From Burkholderia sp. S171 (GTDB taxonomy: Bacteria > Pseudomonadota > Gammaproteobacteria > Burkholderiales > Burkholderiaceae): DNA of 64,000 nucleotides. A program made the position numbers and the translations under genes. Below, piece after piece: positions 48,791-57,384 of this stretch. Location: the NCBI RefSeq assembly GCF_009766085.1, contig NZ_LMUF01000013.1:54929-118928 (forward strand), in the 5' to 3' direction. Numbering within the stretch: the first letter of the stretch is position 1; every line of letters starts with the position of its first letter. The notes under the pieces were generated by a model that had not been told where the DNA came from, did no database searches, and worked only from the letters and a program-made list of their open reading frames with translations.

Positions 48791-49196
48791 AGTATTTCTT
48801 CGACAACAATCTCTCCCCCATCTGGCTCACGCCATCCGGGAGCTGTGCGGAGTCGAAGAAACGGTTGCGCGTGTCATACATCTGCGTGACAGGTTTGCGG
48901 CGGATACGAAGGACCACGATTGGATAAAAGAGCTAGGCGAAGAGGGGCGTTGGGTTGTTCTATCGCAGGATGCCTTTCGTAAAAACGACACCGAGCGCAA
49001 AGCCCTGCGTGATTCCGGCCTGATAACGTTCGTGTTTCATCGACAGTGGACAGAGCGCCAGCACTGGGACAAGGCACAAAATCTGGTCAAATGGTGGCCA
49101 GCAATACTCGATCAAAGCCGGAGAATAAAAGGTGGTGCGGCGTTCCGAGTGCCATGGCGGTACAGCGGTGGAAAATTCGAACAGATTTCGCTGTAG
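48787..49196 (+). pseudogene. DUF5615 PIN-like toxin with a frameshift
   Basis: The ATG at 48787 reads MKYFFDNNLSP, the typical DUF5615 start with the metal-binding Asp. After the C tract at 48815-48819 the frame is lost. With one extra C it would continue HLAHAIRELCGVEETVARVIHLRDRF and on through WVVLSQDAFRKND and LITFVFHRQW to the stop at 49196. So a 1-base deletion in a run of C (six to five) probably breaks the gene. A sequencing error or a phase-variable tract is also possible. Confidence 0.8.
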
Positions 49197-50321
49197 TTAA
49201 TAAGCAAAGTGGGACAGTGGTTGGACCCCACTCACCTCCGTCCCATACCCCCACTCCCGCGCTCTCAAATACCCCCTATACGCCACCGACAACCGATCAC
49301 ACACCTGATGCAACTCAGCCTGCGGATCAAGTGGCAGCCGCTTCGGCCATTGCGATTCCACTATCGGCGTGTCCTGCATCAGTATTTGCATATTGAAGTC
49401 ATACAGATCCTGATCCGAGTGCGCTGACTCATCCTCGAACACCGACACCATCCACGCCCGCGTCTCCGTTTCGCTCACCGGCGACGCCACCAGCAACAGA
49501 TGCAACGCGCCCGCACCGTGCTGCGCGACCTTCGACAAACTCGCCACCAGTGGCCGTTTCACGCGATACACATAGTCAATATCCACGCCCTCCTGTCCCG
49601 GCAATCCCGCTGGTTGCCAGAACCGACACTGCCGCGCCTCCAGCCCGCCCTCCGTCTCAATCACTTCGTAATCCTGCACTTCTGTATGCGATGCATCGCC
49701 GAGAATGCCGGCATGCACGAACGGGAAGTGCGCCATATCGAGGAAATTCTCGACCACGCGCGGCGCCGATGAACGCACCGTCTGCGCCGCGAGATTGATC
49801 CGGCGTGTTCCTGGCTTGTCGAACTCCCCGTACTCCGGGAAGAAATCGAGTGGACGAGAAGGCTCGCCGAGACACGTCCACACCACACCGTATTTCTCCT
49901 CCACGCGATACGTCCGCGCGCAAGCGCGCTTCGGTTTCGCGGAGCGTATCGAAGGATTAGAAGGAATGTGGATGCACTGGCCATCGACGTCATAGCGCCA
50001 GCCGTGATACGGGCACGCAATCAAGCCGCCCGTCACCGTGCCCAACGACAACTGCGCCCCGCGATGCGGACAGCGATCGCGCCAGACATGAACGTCGGTG
50101 GAAATATCGGGCTGCGCGGCCGACTCTTTATCTTCCGACTCGTTGCGCCAGACGACCAGCCGTTCGCCCGCGACCACAAACCCACGCGACTCCCCGGCGG
50201 GCACATCGGCGCTATTACAGACAGGCAGCCATTCGCCGAGCAACGCGGAATCGAGCACGGCGCGGGCGTCATCGGCGGCATTCGTGCCGTCAGCGGAAGA
50301 AGCGGATTCGAGTGGTTGCAT
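49197..50321 (-). CDS. Rieske non-haem iron oxygenase, alpha-subunit type
   Basis: A 374-residue oxygenase. The Rieske [2Fe-2S] site is C84-P-H86 and C103-P-Y-H106 (RCPHRGAQL and ACPYHGW). The mononuclear iron site is in VENFLDMAHFPFVH, with Asp195, His198 and His203 as likely bridge and ligands. This belongs to the vanillate/phthalate demethylase-like class acting on aromatic or heterocyclic substrates. No reductase gene is adjacent. The stop abuts the convergent frameshifted toxin. Confidence 0.9.
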   Translation of the reverse strand: MQPLESASSADGTNAADDARAVLDSALLGEWLPVCNSADVPAGESRGFVVAGERLVVWRNESEDKESAAQPDISTDVHVWRDRCPHRGAQLSLGTVTGGLIACPYHGWRYDVDGQCIHIPSNPSIRSAKPKRACARTYRVEEKYGVVWTCLGEPSRPLDFFPEYGEFDKPGTRRINLAAQTVRSSAPRVVENFLDMAHFPFVHAGILGDASHTEVQDYEVIETEGGLEARQCRFWQPAGLPGQEGVDIDYVYRVKRPLVASLSKVAQHGAGALHLLLVASPVSETETRAWMVSVFEDESAHSDQDLYDFNMQILMQDTPIVESQWPKRLPLDPQAELHQVCDRLSVAYRGYLRAREWGYGTEVSGVQPLSHFAY

Positions 50322-50576
50322 CGGGCGTCGAAAAACCTACGTAGTAGATAACAACTTAAACAACAATTCCAAAACACCCTGGCGCGATGAATGCGTGCCA
50401 ACCGATTCAAAATCGATCGCACCAAGTCAGTATCAATCCGCCAAGAATCTAGTCGAATTGTGCACTTTTCAGCCACTTCCCGGCGACGCAGTACGATTGC
50501 GATTCTGCACTACGCAGTCGCTGTAGAAAACGTGGCATCGATCGGCACTTCGAAAATCGTCATCAGGAGACTCAGA

Positions 50577-51668
50577 ATGGGGCAGGCGAATGACCCCTTG
50601 CACCGGCACCGCGGTTACGTATGGTCGCCTCATCTCGATCCGGAAAAAGAGCAGGCGACGCTGCGAGTCGTACTGGGCTGCCTTGCGACGGCCGTGTACG
50701 GCGCGCTCGCGTGGTCCGTTCCATCGCCCGCCGCGACCGCCAGTTTCCATGCGCTCGCGCTCTATCTGATCTACGGCGTGGCGACACGGGTAATCATCAG
50801 CAGAATGCAGCGACAGTCGAATCTGCGGCTCGCATCCACGACTGTCGCCGACCAAGCACTGCTCACGGTGGTTCTCGGCGTCGGTGGAGCGCTCACCTTG
50901 CCCATGCTGTGGGCCGTCTTCCTGTTTCTGATCGGCGCGGGCGGGCGTTACGGCAAACACGCGCTGGCGTTGTCTTGCGCAACGGCGCTGGTGGGAATCG
51001 TCGCGTTGTCCGTCTTGCAGCCGTGGTGGATGATCAACCGTTCCGCGGCACTCGGAATCGGCTTGAGCGTGCTCGGGGCGTCGGTCTATCTCGCAGTGCT
51101 GGTCGGCCGCCTCGGCAGTGCGAACCGCGACCTCGCGCTCAAGGCGGGCACCGACCCGCTCACGGGCTTGAGTAACCGCTACATGCTGGAGCAGACTATC
51201 GGCCGGGCGGTGACGGCGATATCGACGGGACAGGAAGGCGCGACTGCGCTGCTGCTGATCGATCTCGACGGCTTTAAGGAAGTCAACGATACCTACGGAC
51301 ACGAAATCGGCGACATCGTGCTGCAAACTTTCGCGGCACTGCTGGCAGGAAGGGTAAGAATCACCGACACAGTCGCGCGGCTCGGCGGCGATGAATTCGT
51401 CGTGCTGGCGCGGCACGTGACCGGCAGTCACGCCGTGCAGACGGTGGCAAACGGCGTGCACGCGGTGCTGGCGGAAATGACGTCGGTGCAAGACCGGGTG
51501 GTGAATGTATCGGCGAGTATTGGTGCTTGCCTGATTTCACCGGAACTGAGCCCTGGTTACAGGGATATTGCTGTGCTGATGCGAGCCGCCGATCGCGCGA
51601 TGTATCGCGCCAAAGGGTTAGGCAAAGGCCAGACGGAGTTCGCGCAGGGAGCGGATTTCGAAACCTGA
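50577..51668 (+). CDS. membrane GGDEF diguanylate cyclase
   Basis: A 363-residue protein with about five N-terminal membrane segments (for example ALLTVVLGVGGALTLPMLWAVFLFLIG) and a C-terminal GGDEF domain. The domain has DPLTGLSNRYMLEQ, LLLIDLDGFKEVNDTYGHEIGD and RLGGDEFVVLARH. RITD five residues before GGDEF is an intact RxxD inhibitory site, so product feedback is expected. It makes c-di-GMP, a plausible control of motility next to flagellar regulators. AGGAG before 50577 supports this ATG rather than 50391. Confidence 0.9.
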   Translation: MGQANDPLHRHRGYVWSPHLDPEKEQATLRVVLGCLATAVYGALAWSVPSPAATASFHALALYLIYGVATRVIISRMQRQSNLRLASTTVADQALLTVVLGVGGALTLPMLWAVFLFLIGAGGRYGKHALALSCATALVGIVALSVLQPWWMINRSAALGIGLSVLGASVYLAVLVGRLGSANRDLALKAGTDPLTGLSNRYMLEQTIGRAVTAISTGQEGATALLLIDLDGFKEVNDTYGHEIGDIVLQTFAALLAGRVRITDTVARLGGDEFVVLARHVTGSHAVQTVANGVHAVLAEMTSVQDRVVNVSASIGACLISPELSPGYRDIAVLMRAADRAMYRAKGLGKGQTEFAQGADFET

Positions 51669-51699
51669 TCTGCGTTCAAGAACCCTCGACCGCCAAATA

Positions 51700-52440
51700 T
51701 CATGCCTCCACGCCGGACCACGCTTGTTCCCGCAACTTCGCCCGCAAACGCGCAACGGCCTGGCTGTGCAACTGGCACACACGCGATTCGCTGACTTCCA
51801 TCACCGCGCCAATTTCGCGCAGGTTCAGCCCCTTCTCGTAATACAAGCTCATCAGCAGCTTTTCGCGCTCAGGCAATTTATCGATTGCATCGACCAGCGC
51901 GGAGCGCAAGCTGCCGTCGAGCAGCGCGGAGAGCGGGTCGGCTTTATCGACGCAATAACGGTCGAGAAACGGCTCGTCATCGGAAGACCGGTCAAAGTCT
52001 TCGTAATAGATCAATTGACTGCCGTGCAGATCCTGCAACATGGCCTGGTATTCGATCAGCGGCATGTTCAAGTGCTCAGCCACTTCCTGTTCACTCGCCG
52101 ACCGGCCGAGATGCTGCTCAACCTTGTGCACGGCCGATTCGACTTCGCGCGAGGTCTTGCGCATGCTGCGCGGCAGCCAGTCGTTGGCGCGCAGCTCGTC
52201 TAGCATCGCGCCGCGAATCCGCTGGCTGGCGTAGGTCTCGAACTGAGCGCCCTGATCTTCCTTGTAGCGGCTGGCGGCATCGAGCAGACCGATCATGCCG
52301 GCCTGGATCAAATCGTCCAGATCGACACTGGCTGGCATTTTTGCCACAAGCTGCAGTCCGAGCCGGCGCACCAGCGGCGCGTAGCGGGTCAGGACTTCGG
52401 ACTGTGACAGTTTTCCTTGGGCGTTATACATCGCATTCAC
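51700..52440 (-). CDS. fliA: flagellar sigma factor FliA (sigma-28)
   Basis: A 246-residue sigma-28. LTRYAPLVRRLGLQLVAKMPASVDLDDLIQAGMIGLLDAASRY is region 2.1-2.2, and FETYASQRIRGAMLDELRANDWLPRS is region 2.3-3. The region 4 helix-turn-helix is EKGLNLREIGAVMEVSESRVCQLHSQAVARLR. It directs late flagellar and chemotaxis genes and is normally held by FlgM. It lies 22 bp after flhG in a leftward flhF-flhG-fliA unit. The second Met (52431) is an alternative start. Confidence 0.97.
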   Translation of the reverse strand: MNAMYNAQGKLSQSEVLTRYAPLVRRLGLQLVAKMPASVDLDDLIQAGMIGLLDAASRYKEDQGAQFETYASQRIRGAMLDELRANDWLPRSMRKTSREVESAVHKVEQHLGRSASEQEVAEHLNMPLIEYQAMLQDLHGSQLIYYEDFDRSSDDEPFLDRYCVDKADPLSALLDGSLRSALVDAIDKLPEREKLLMSLYYEKGLNLREIGAVMEVSESRVCQLHSQAVARLRAKLREQAWSGVEA

Positions 52441-52462
52441 CTTGTTCCTTCTTCTTGCGGCA

Positions 52463-53407
52463 TCACACGGACGCGGGGCTGCTCATCGCAAGCTGCATCA
52501 ATGGCGTTTCGGGGCGGCGTACCGCGCCGGAGTTGGTCGAGCGCTCCAACCCTTGCTGCGTTTCCGCTCGCGAGGGCTGCACGGGCCATTCAAACTGCGA
52601 CGCTTGCGGCATCGGCCAGTACTGCAATTCAGCGGCAATCTGCCGATAATCCCGGGCGGCGGCCGTCGCCGGAAAAGCTTCCACTGCGCAACGCGACAAT
52701 TCGTGCGCTCGCGCCACGCGCGGATCTTCGGCCACGCAACCCGCCGGCATGAGTTGCACCGCGAGGTAGCGGCTGGCGACGCCGGCGAGGTTATCGAAGG
52801 CGATCTGTGCATCGGCGCCGTTCTTCACGTGATTCACGACGACCCGGAACCGGCCAATAGCGTGCGCATAGTGCAGACGCTTGATGCATGCGTACGCCTC
52901 GGTGATCGCGGCCGGTGCAACGCGGGTCACGATCACGAAGTCGTGCGCTTGCACGGCCAGGTTCGACAGCGCGCCGCTGCGATCAAGCTGGGTATCGATC
53001 AGGACGATATCGGCGGGTCCATCGAGCAGCACGCGGCTATGCGCGGCGTCCTGACTGATGCGTTCGTCGCGAGGCGCGGCGATCACCGAAAAGCCGAACG
53101 GCGTGCGCGTGACGGCGTCCTGCAAGAAACGCTTGCCGGACAAGACCGCGCCCAGTGCACCGTTGTCCGGCACCTTCGTCAGCCGGGTCACCGACAACGC
53201 GTTCTGGCGCTCATCGATCACCAGCACGTCCTTGCCTTGCGCGGCGAGAGCGGAAGCCAGGTTGACGACCGTCGATGTATTGCCGGTCCCCCCTAATCCA
53301 CCTGCCGGGGCGCCGCAGACCGCCACGACCCGAGAGCCGTTGCGTGTCAGCAAGCGCCGCAGGCCTTCAGCCTGATCGGACACGAACTTATCCAAAATGA
53401 ACCTCAT
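52463..53407 (-). CDS. flhG: flagellar number regulator FlhG/FleN (MinD-like)
   Basis: A 314-residue ParA/MinD-type protein that limits flagellar number. The N-terminus (DQAEGLRRLLTRNGSRVVAVCGAPAGGLGGTGNTSTVVNLASALAAQGKDVLVIDE) gives the deviant Walker A region. The usual KGGVGKT Lys residues are not present, as GGLGGTGNTS is read instead. DIVLIDTQLDRS is the Walker B region. The start at 53407 (MRFILDKF) overlaps the flhF 3' end by 20 bp; an earlier ATG would run further into flhF. Confidence 0.92.
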   Translation of the reverse strand: MRFILDKFVSDQAEGLRRLLTRNGSRVVAVCGAPAGGLGGTGNTSTVVNLASALAAQGKDVLVIDERQNALSVTRLTKVPDNGALGAVLSGKRFLQDAVTRTPFGFSVIAAPRDERISQDAAHSRVLLDGPADIVLIDTQLDRSGALSNLAVQAHDFVIVTRVAPAAITEAYACIKRLHYAHAIGRFRVVVNHVKNGADAQIAFDNLAGVASRYLAVQLMPAGCVAEDPRVARAHELSRCAVEAFPATAAARDYRQIAAELQYWPMPQASQFEWPVQPSRAETQQGLERSTNSGAVRRPETPLMQLAMSSPASV

Positions 53408-55121
53408 GCAGTTCAGTGGAAGCGCGCGCGGAGAGCGCGGACAGGAGCGGCGGCACGTCGTCGTCTTGCGGCACGAACGGCGAACCGTCACGCGGAATGC
53501 AGAAGGCGCTTTTAATCAGGAAGCGCTTGGTCGCCACATACAGGTTTTCCGGCACCTTCTGACCCGTCGATACGTAATGCACGGGCAGCTTGTAGCGGAT
53601 CACGGTGTCAAGTACGCCACCCAGGTTCGTGGCTTCGTCGAGCTTGGTCAGGATGCAGCCCGCGAGCGGCGGCTGGTCCGGCGCGCTCTGGTAGGCCTGC
53701 ACGACTTCGTTCAACGTGTCGCCGTGGCTGGTTGCGTTCAGCAGCAGCAGGCGCTGCACCGGATGACCGGCGCCGCACAACATGGAGATGTGATCGGCGA
53801 CAGTACGGTCACGCTGGCTCATGCCGATCGTGTCGATCAGCACGATGTGCTTGTTACGCAGTTCGGAGAGCGCGAGTTGCAGGTCGTCGGCGTCTTTGAC
53901 CGCATGCACCGATACCCCGAGGATCTTGCCGAAAATACGCAGTTGTTCGTGTGCGCCGATCCGGTAGCTGTCGGTGGTGAGCAGCGCGACCTTGCTGGCG
54001 CCGAAGCGCATCACGCAGCGCGCGGCGAGCTTCGCGGTGGTGGTGGTCTTGCCTACGCCCGTCGGGCCCATCAGTGCGAAAACGCCGCCGCGGTTCATCA
54101 TCGATTCTTCGCTGTCCATGACGGGCAGGTTGTTTTCGAGCACTTGCTGAACCCATTCCATCGACGCTTCGGCTTGTTCGATCTCCGGCATGTTGTCGAT
54201 CACCAGGCGCACCAGCTGAGCCGAGAAACCGGCGGCGAACAGGCGCTTGGTCAGCTCGGCGTGATTCGGGCTGCGACGTTGGCGATCGCCCCACAGCAAG
54301 CCGGCGAAGTGCTCTTCCATCATGCCGCGCATTGACGATAGTTCATGCATGACGGTGTCGTTCATCACTTGCTCCACGCGGGTGCGGATGGCTTCGGTAA
54401 CGGCGGCGGCGGCCGATGCCGGCAGTCCCGCGAAGGCGCCTTCCTGCATCGAAGTGGCGGGGTGGGCCGCCGGGGTTTGAGTGGCTGCGTGCAGTTGCGC
54501 GGTTTTTTGTTCCGCGCGGCGAGCGGCGAGTTGCGCGGCTTCGCGTGTCCATCCGTGGGCTTGCGCGGAGTCCTGCGGCGTGACCGTCACAGGACTGCCT
54601 AATCCCTTTGCGATGGCAGCCGACGCGCTCAGCGTGCGTTGCGGCGCGCTGTCAGCCGCTGACTGTGCTAACTGTGCCGATTGCGCGACCCGGCGGGCAT
54701 GCTCGATCAGCCAGGGATTCGATTCGGCCATCGTGCGCGATGTGTCATCTGCCAGTGCTTCGGGCTCCAGATCATCCAGCGGTTCGGGATTGGCGCCGAA
54801 CACCGACGAAAAGACATCGCCGCTGGCGTACGGGTTCGAACCCGCATTCGAATTTGAATTCGAGTGAGACTGCGAAAGTGATGGTGACAGTAACTGCGCG
54901 TGTGATTGGTTTCCGCTCGCCGCCTTCAGCTTCATCTCGCGATGTTCCGCGGCGGCTTTCGGCGAGATCTTCGCGAGATCGCCGTCCGCAACCGCGACGA
55001 TCTCAACGCTGCCGTCTTCGGTTGTCCGGTTCGACAACACGACCGCATCGGGGCCCAGTGCCTCACGGACGAGCCGAAACGCGTCGCGACTTGTGGCACC
55101 GATGAATTTGCGGATGTTCAT
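53388..55121 (-). CDS. flhF: flagellar SRP-like GTPase FlhF
   Basis: A 577-residue FlhF. The N-terminus NIRKFIGATSRDAFRLVREALGPDAVVLSNRTTEDGSVEIVAVADGDL is the conserved B region. A long Gln/Ala/Ser-rich linker (about 75-235) precedes the N and G domains. GTPase motifs are G1 MGPTGVGKTTTTAKLA, G3 LIDTIGMSQRD and G4 TKLDEATNLGG. It sets flagellar position with FlhG. flhA, its usual upstream neighbour, is absent in the 550 bp before it. Confidence 0.97.
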   Translation of the reverse strand: MNIRKFIGATSRDAFRLVREALGPDAVVLSNRTTEDGSVEIVAVADGDLAKISPKAAAEHREMKLKAASGNQSHAQLLSPSLSQSHSNSNSNAGSNPYASGDVFSSVFGANPEPLDDLEPEALADDTSRTMAESNPWLIEHARRVAQSAQLAQSAADSAPQRTLSASAAIAKGLGSPVTVTPQDSAQAHGWTREAAQLAARRAEQKTAQLHAATQTPAAHPATSMQEGAFAGLPASAAAAVTEAIRTRVEQVMNDTVMHELSSMRGMMEEHFAGLLWGDRQRRSPNHAELTKRLFAAGFSAQLVRLVIDNMPEIEQAEASMEWVQQVLENNLPVMDSEESMMNRGGVFALMGPTGVGKTTTTAKLAARCVMRFGASKVALLTTDSYRIGAHEQLRIFGKILGVSVHAVKDADDLQLALSELRNKHIVLIDTIGMSQRDRTVADHISMLCGAGHPVQRLLLLNATSHGDTLNEVVQAYQSAPDQPPLAGCILTKLDEATNLGGVLDTVIRYKLPVHYVSTGQKVPENLYVATKRFLIKSAFCIPRDGSPFVPQDDDVPPLLSALSARASTELHEVHFG

Positions 55122-55671
55122 TTACCCCCCGATGAGCTCGCGCTCACGCTGATCTGTTGCGGTTGAACGGCAGCGCCACGTTTTGGGCGACGAACCGTTT
55201 TCCAGTGAATGAATTATTGCAAGGGTGGGTTGCGGGCCATCGGCTGATAAGAGCCGGGAAAGCGGGGTAATTCGGGAGATCGATAGTGGAGGCGGTGCAC
55301 GGGTTGCATCGGGGAAATGCGTGCCGGATCAAACATCAGACAATTGATTCGATGTTTCAGTGACGGTGACGAAAGACCTCACCAAATGTTTCATTACGAG
55401 TCGTGTTATTTCGTCGCAGCGTTGGGCCGATTATTTCGCGGCGCGCTTTATTAATGCGCAACACAATACCAGGCAGTTCGTGATAATGATTTTATTAAGT
55501 TTTTGAAACGACTTCAATTAAGCTTAAAAATCGATGAACAATGATTAACTCGATGAAATTTCTATCGTGCCTTAAGACGAACCTACCTATAATAAATCGA
55601 AGGACAATTTAAATAAATTGCAATAGCAGAGCAAGCATTTCACGTCCTGACATTAATCAAGGAATACCCAA
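55122..55671. other. 550 bp AT-rich non-coding region between flhF and the ureide operon
   Basis: No gene is recognised here, where flhBA would be expected. The stretch 55480-55640 is markedly AT-rich (AAATCGATGAAC, TAATAAATCG). It must contain the rightward promoter of the ureide operon; AAGGA at 55660 precedes its first ATG. Confidence 0.5.
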
Positions 55672-56340
55672 ATGCCTCAAAAACTATTTCACGCACAACC
55701 GTTTCCGCTTCCGTTTGATTCACACACAACTGCATTGGTCGTGATCGACATGCAGCGTGATTTTGTTGAACCGGGAGGCTTTGGCGAAGCATTGGGAAAC
55801 GACGTCTCCCTGGTGCGCAGCGCGATTGTCCCGTGCGGGAAAGTGCTGAAGGCGGCGCGTGATGCAAAGCTCCTGGTCATCCATACGCGTGAGGGCCACC
55901 GCGCCGACCTGGCCGATTGCCCGCCGGCGAAACTGACGCGCGGCGGCAAGACGTTCATTGGCACCGACGGCCCCATGGGCCGCATCCTGGTTCGCGGGGA
56001 GGCCGGGCACGACATCATTCCCGAGTTGTATCCGGCGTTTGGCGAACCTATCATCGACAAACCGGGTAAGGGCGCGTTCTATGAAACCGACCTGCAGCTG
56101 ATCCTGCAAAACCACGGGATCAAGACGCTCATCGTGTGTGGCGTGACCACTGAGGTCTGCGTGACAACGACCGTTCGCGAAGCCAATGACCGCGGCTACG
56201 AGTGCATCATTCCGGCGGATTGCGTCGGATCGTATTTCCCCGAATTCCAGAAATCGGCGCTGGAGATGATCAAGGCGCAGGGCGCAATTTTCGGCTGGGT
56301 CAGCGACGCCGCGGCCATTGTCGACGGCTTGCGCGCCTGA
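55672..56340 (+). CDS. isochorismatase-family cysteine amidohydrolase
   Basis: A 222-residue cysteine hydrolase. The catalytic triad fits Asp26 (VVIDMQRDF), Lys130 or Lys133 (DKPGKGAF) and nucleophile Cys163 (GVTTEVCVTTT), with the cis-peptide GVTTE loop. Family members with this pattern include biuret hydrolase, ureidoacrylate hydrolase RutB and N-carbamoylsarcosine amidase. As the first gene of a carbamoyltransferase/carbamate kinase operon it may release ammonia from a ureide or from oxamate. The substrate is not known. Confidence 0.88.
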   Translation: MPQKLFHAQPFPLPFDSHTTALVVIDMQRDFVEPGGFGEALGNDVSLVRSAIVPCGKVLKAARDAKLLVIHTREGHRADLADCPPAKLTRGGKTFIGTDGPMGRILVRGEAGHDIIPELYPAFGEPIIDKPGKGAFYETDLQLILQNHGIKTLIVCGVTTEVCVTTTVREANDRGYECIIPADCVGSYFPEFQKSALEMIKAQGAIFGWVSDAAAIVDGLRA

Positions 56341-56356
56341 AGCCGGCCAGGCAGCC

Positions 56357-57247
56357 ATGGCACGCCTCCTCACGTTCCCTGTGTGCTCGGTTGGCTATAT
56401 GGCCGAGCACGGGCCGCGCGAGACGCTGCGGTTCTGGGTTCATAGCTGCTTTCAGCACGCGATGAACTTGTCGTCGGCGAATGGCGAGTTGCTGACTTTG
56501 CTCGGTCCGCGCTATCAGAACCTGCCCACGGCCATCAGGCTCGCGACGCCGCCGGGTTGGGATTGGCGCCATCAAGCGCATTCGCGGCAGCCCGTCACGC
56601 TCGAGAACAACGAGTTGCGCGGCACACTCTGGCGCGCGAACCTGAGCCAGGCGCCGTGCTGGCGGCCTGGAGCGGACCGGGCGCCGGGCGGCCATTCGCC
56701 GAGCGCGCTGCTGGCGGCGTATCCGTTGCTGTCGAGCCAGTTGCTGGCGTACTGCATGGAGCGCGAGGTGCGCAGCAGCCTGCAATTGCTGCCGGGTTGG
56801 CCGCCGGGTGGGCGCACCCCTCGCTTGAACCCCGGCGACGCAAAGGCAGAGTTGGAACGCGGCGTCTCGGAACTGATTGGATACGGCGCAGGGCTGACGC
56901 CGGATGGCGACGACTACTTGCTGGGTTATCTGGCGTCGTTATGGCCGTGGCAGCATCTTGGCGTCATATCCGCGCACTTGAAACTACTGCGCCCGGCAAT
57001 AAAGAGTCAACTTCACAGAACGACCAGTATCAGCCGGCATTATCTGGAGCTTGCGTTGCAGGGACACTATTCACAATCGATCGATCATTTGACGACCGTC
57101 CTGATTCACGGAGGGTCGCCGGTGGAGGCGAAACTTGCGGCAATCAATGTCATGAAATTCGGCTCGTCATCTGGCGCAGATTGTCTCGGCGGTTTTCTGC
57201 ACGGAATAAGGGCGCTTGGAAAGATCGAGCAGATAGAAATGAACTGA
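56357..57247 (+). CDS. allH: DUF2877 protein, AllH (YlbF)-type carbamoyltransferase subunit
   Basis: A 296-residue DUF2877 protein. The marker is ELIGYGAGLTPDGDDYLLGYLASL, followed by HLTTVLIHGGSPVEAKLAAINVMKFGSSSGADCLGGFLHGI. In E. coli the ylbF, ylbE and fdrA products together act as an oxamate carbamoyltransferase in allantoin breakdown. It lies 16 bp after the hydrolase gene. The start at 56357 fits the spacing. A hairpin at 57300-57322 lies in the gap before fdrA. Confidence 0.85.
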   Translation: MARLLTFPVCSVGYMAEHGPRETLRFWVHSCFQHAMNLSSANGELLTLLGPRYQNLPTAIRLATPPGWDWRHQAHSRQPVTLENNELRGTLWRANLSQAPCWRPGADRAPGGHSPSALLAAYPLLSSQLLAYCMEREVRSSLQLLPGWPPGGRTPRLNPGDAKAELERGVSELIGYGAGLTPDGDDYLLGYLASLWPWQHLGVISAHLKLLRPAIKSQLHRTTSISRHYLELALQGHYSQSIDHLTTVLIHGGSPVEAKLAAINVMKFGSSSGADCLGGFLHGIRALGKIEQIEMN

Positions 57248-57299
57248 TCCTTTATATGGATTAGCGGAAAATCATTATCGAGTTAATCAAATTGATGGT

Positions 57300-57322
57300 A
57301 CCCGGCGCATGCAACGCCGGGT
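57300..57322 (+). promoter_or_regulatory. hairpin in the 137 bp gap between the allH-type and fdrA-type genes
   Basis: ACCCGGCG (57300-57307) and CGCCGGGT (57315-57322) form a perfect 8 bp stem with a 7-base loop. No T-run follows. It may set the ratio of the two halves of the operon or protect mRNA ends. Confidence 0.5.
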
Positions 57323-57384
57323 TCGCCAGGTGGGCACTCGGCCAAATCTGAAGCAGGCAAGTGTAACGATTACCGGAAGCTGAA

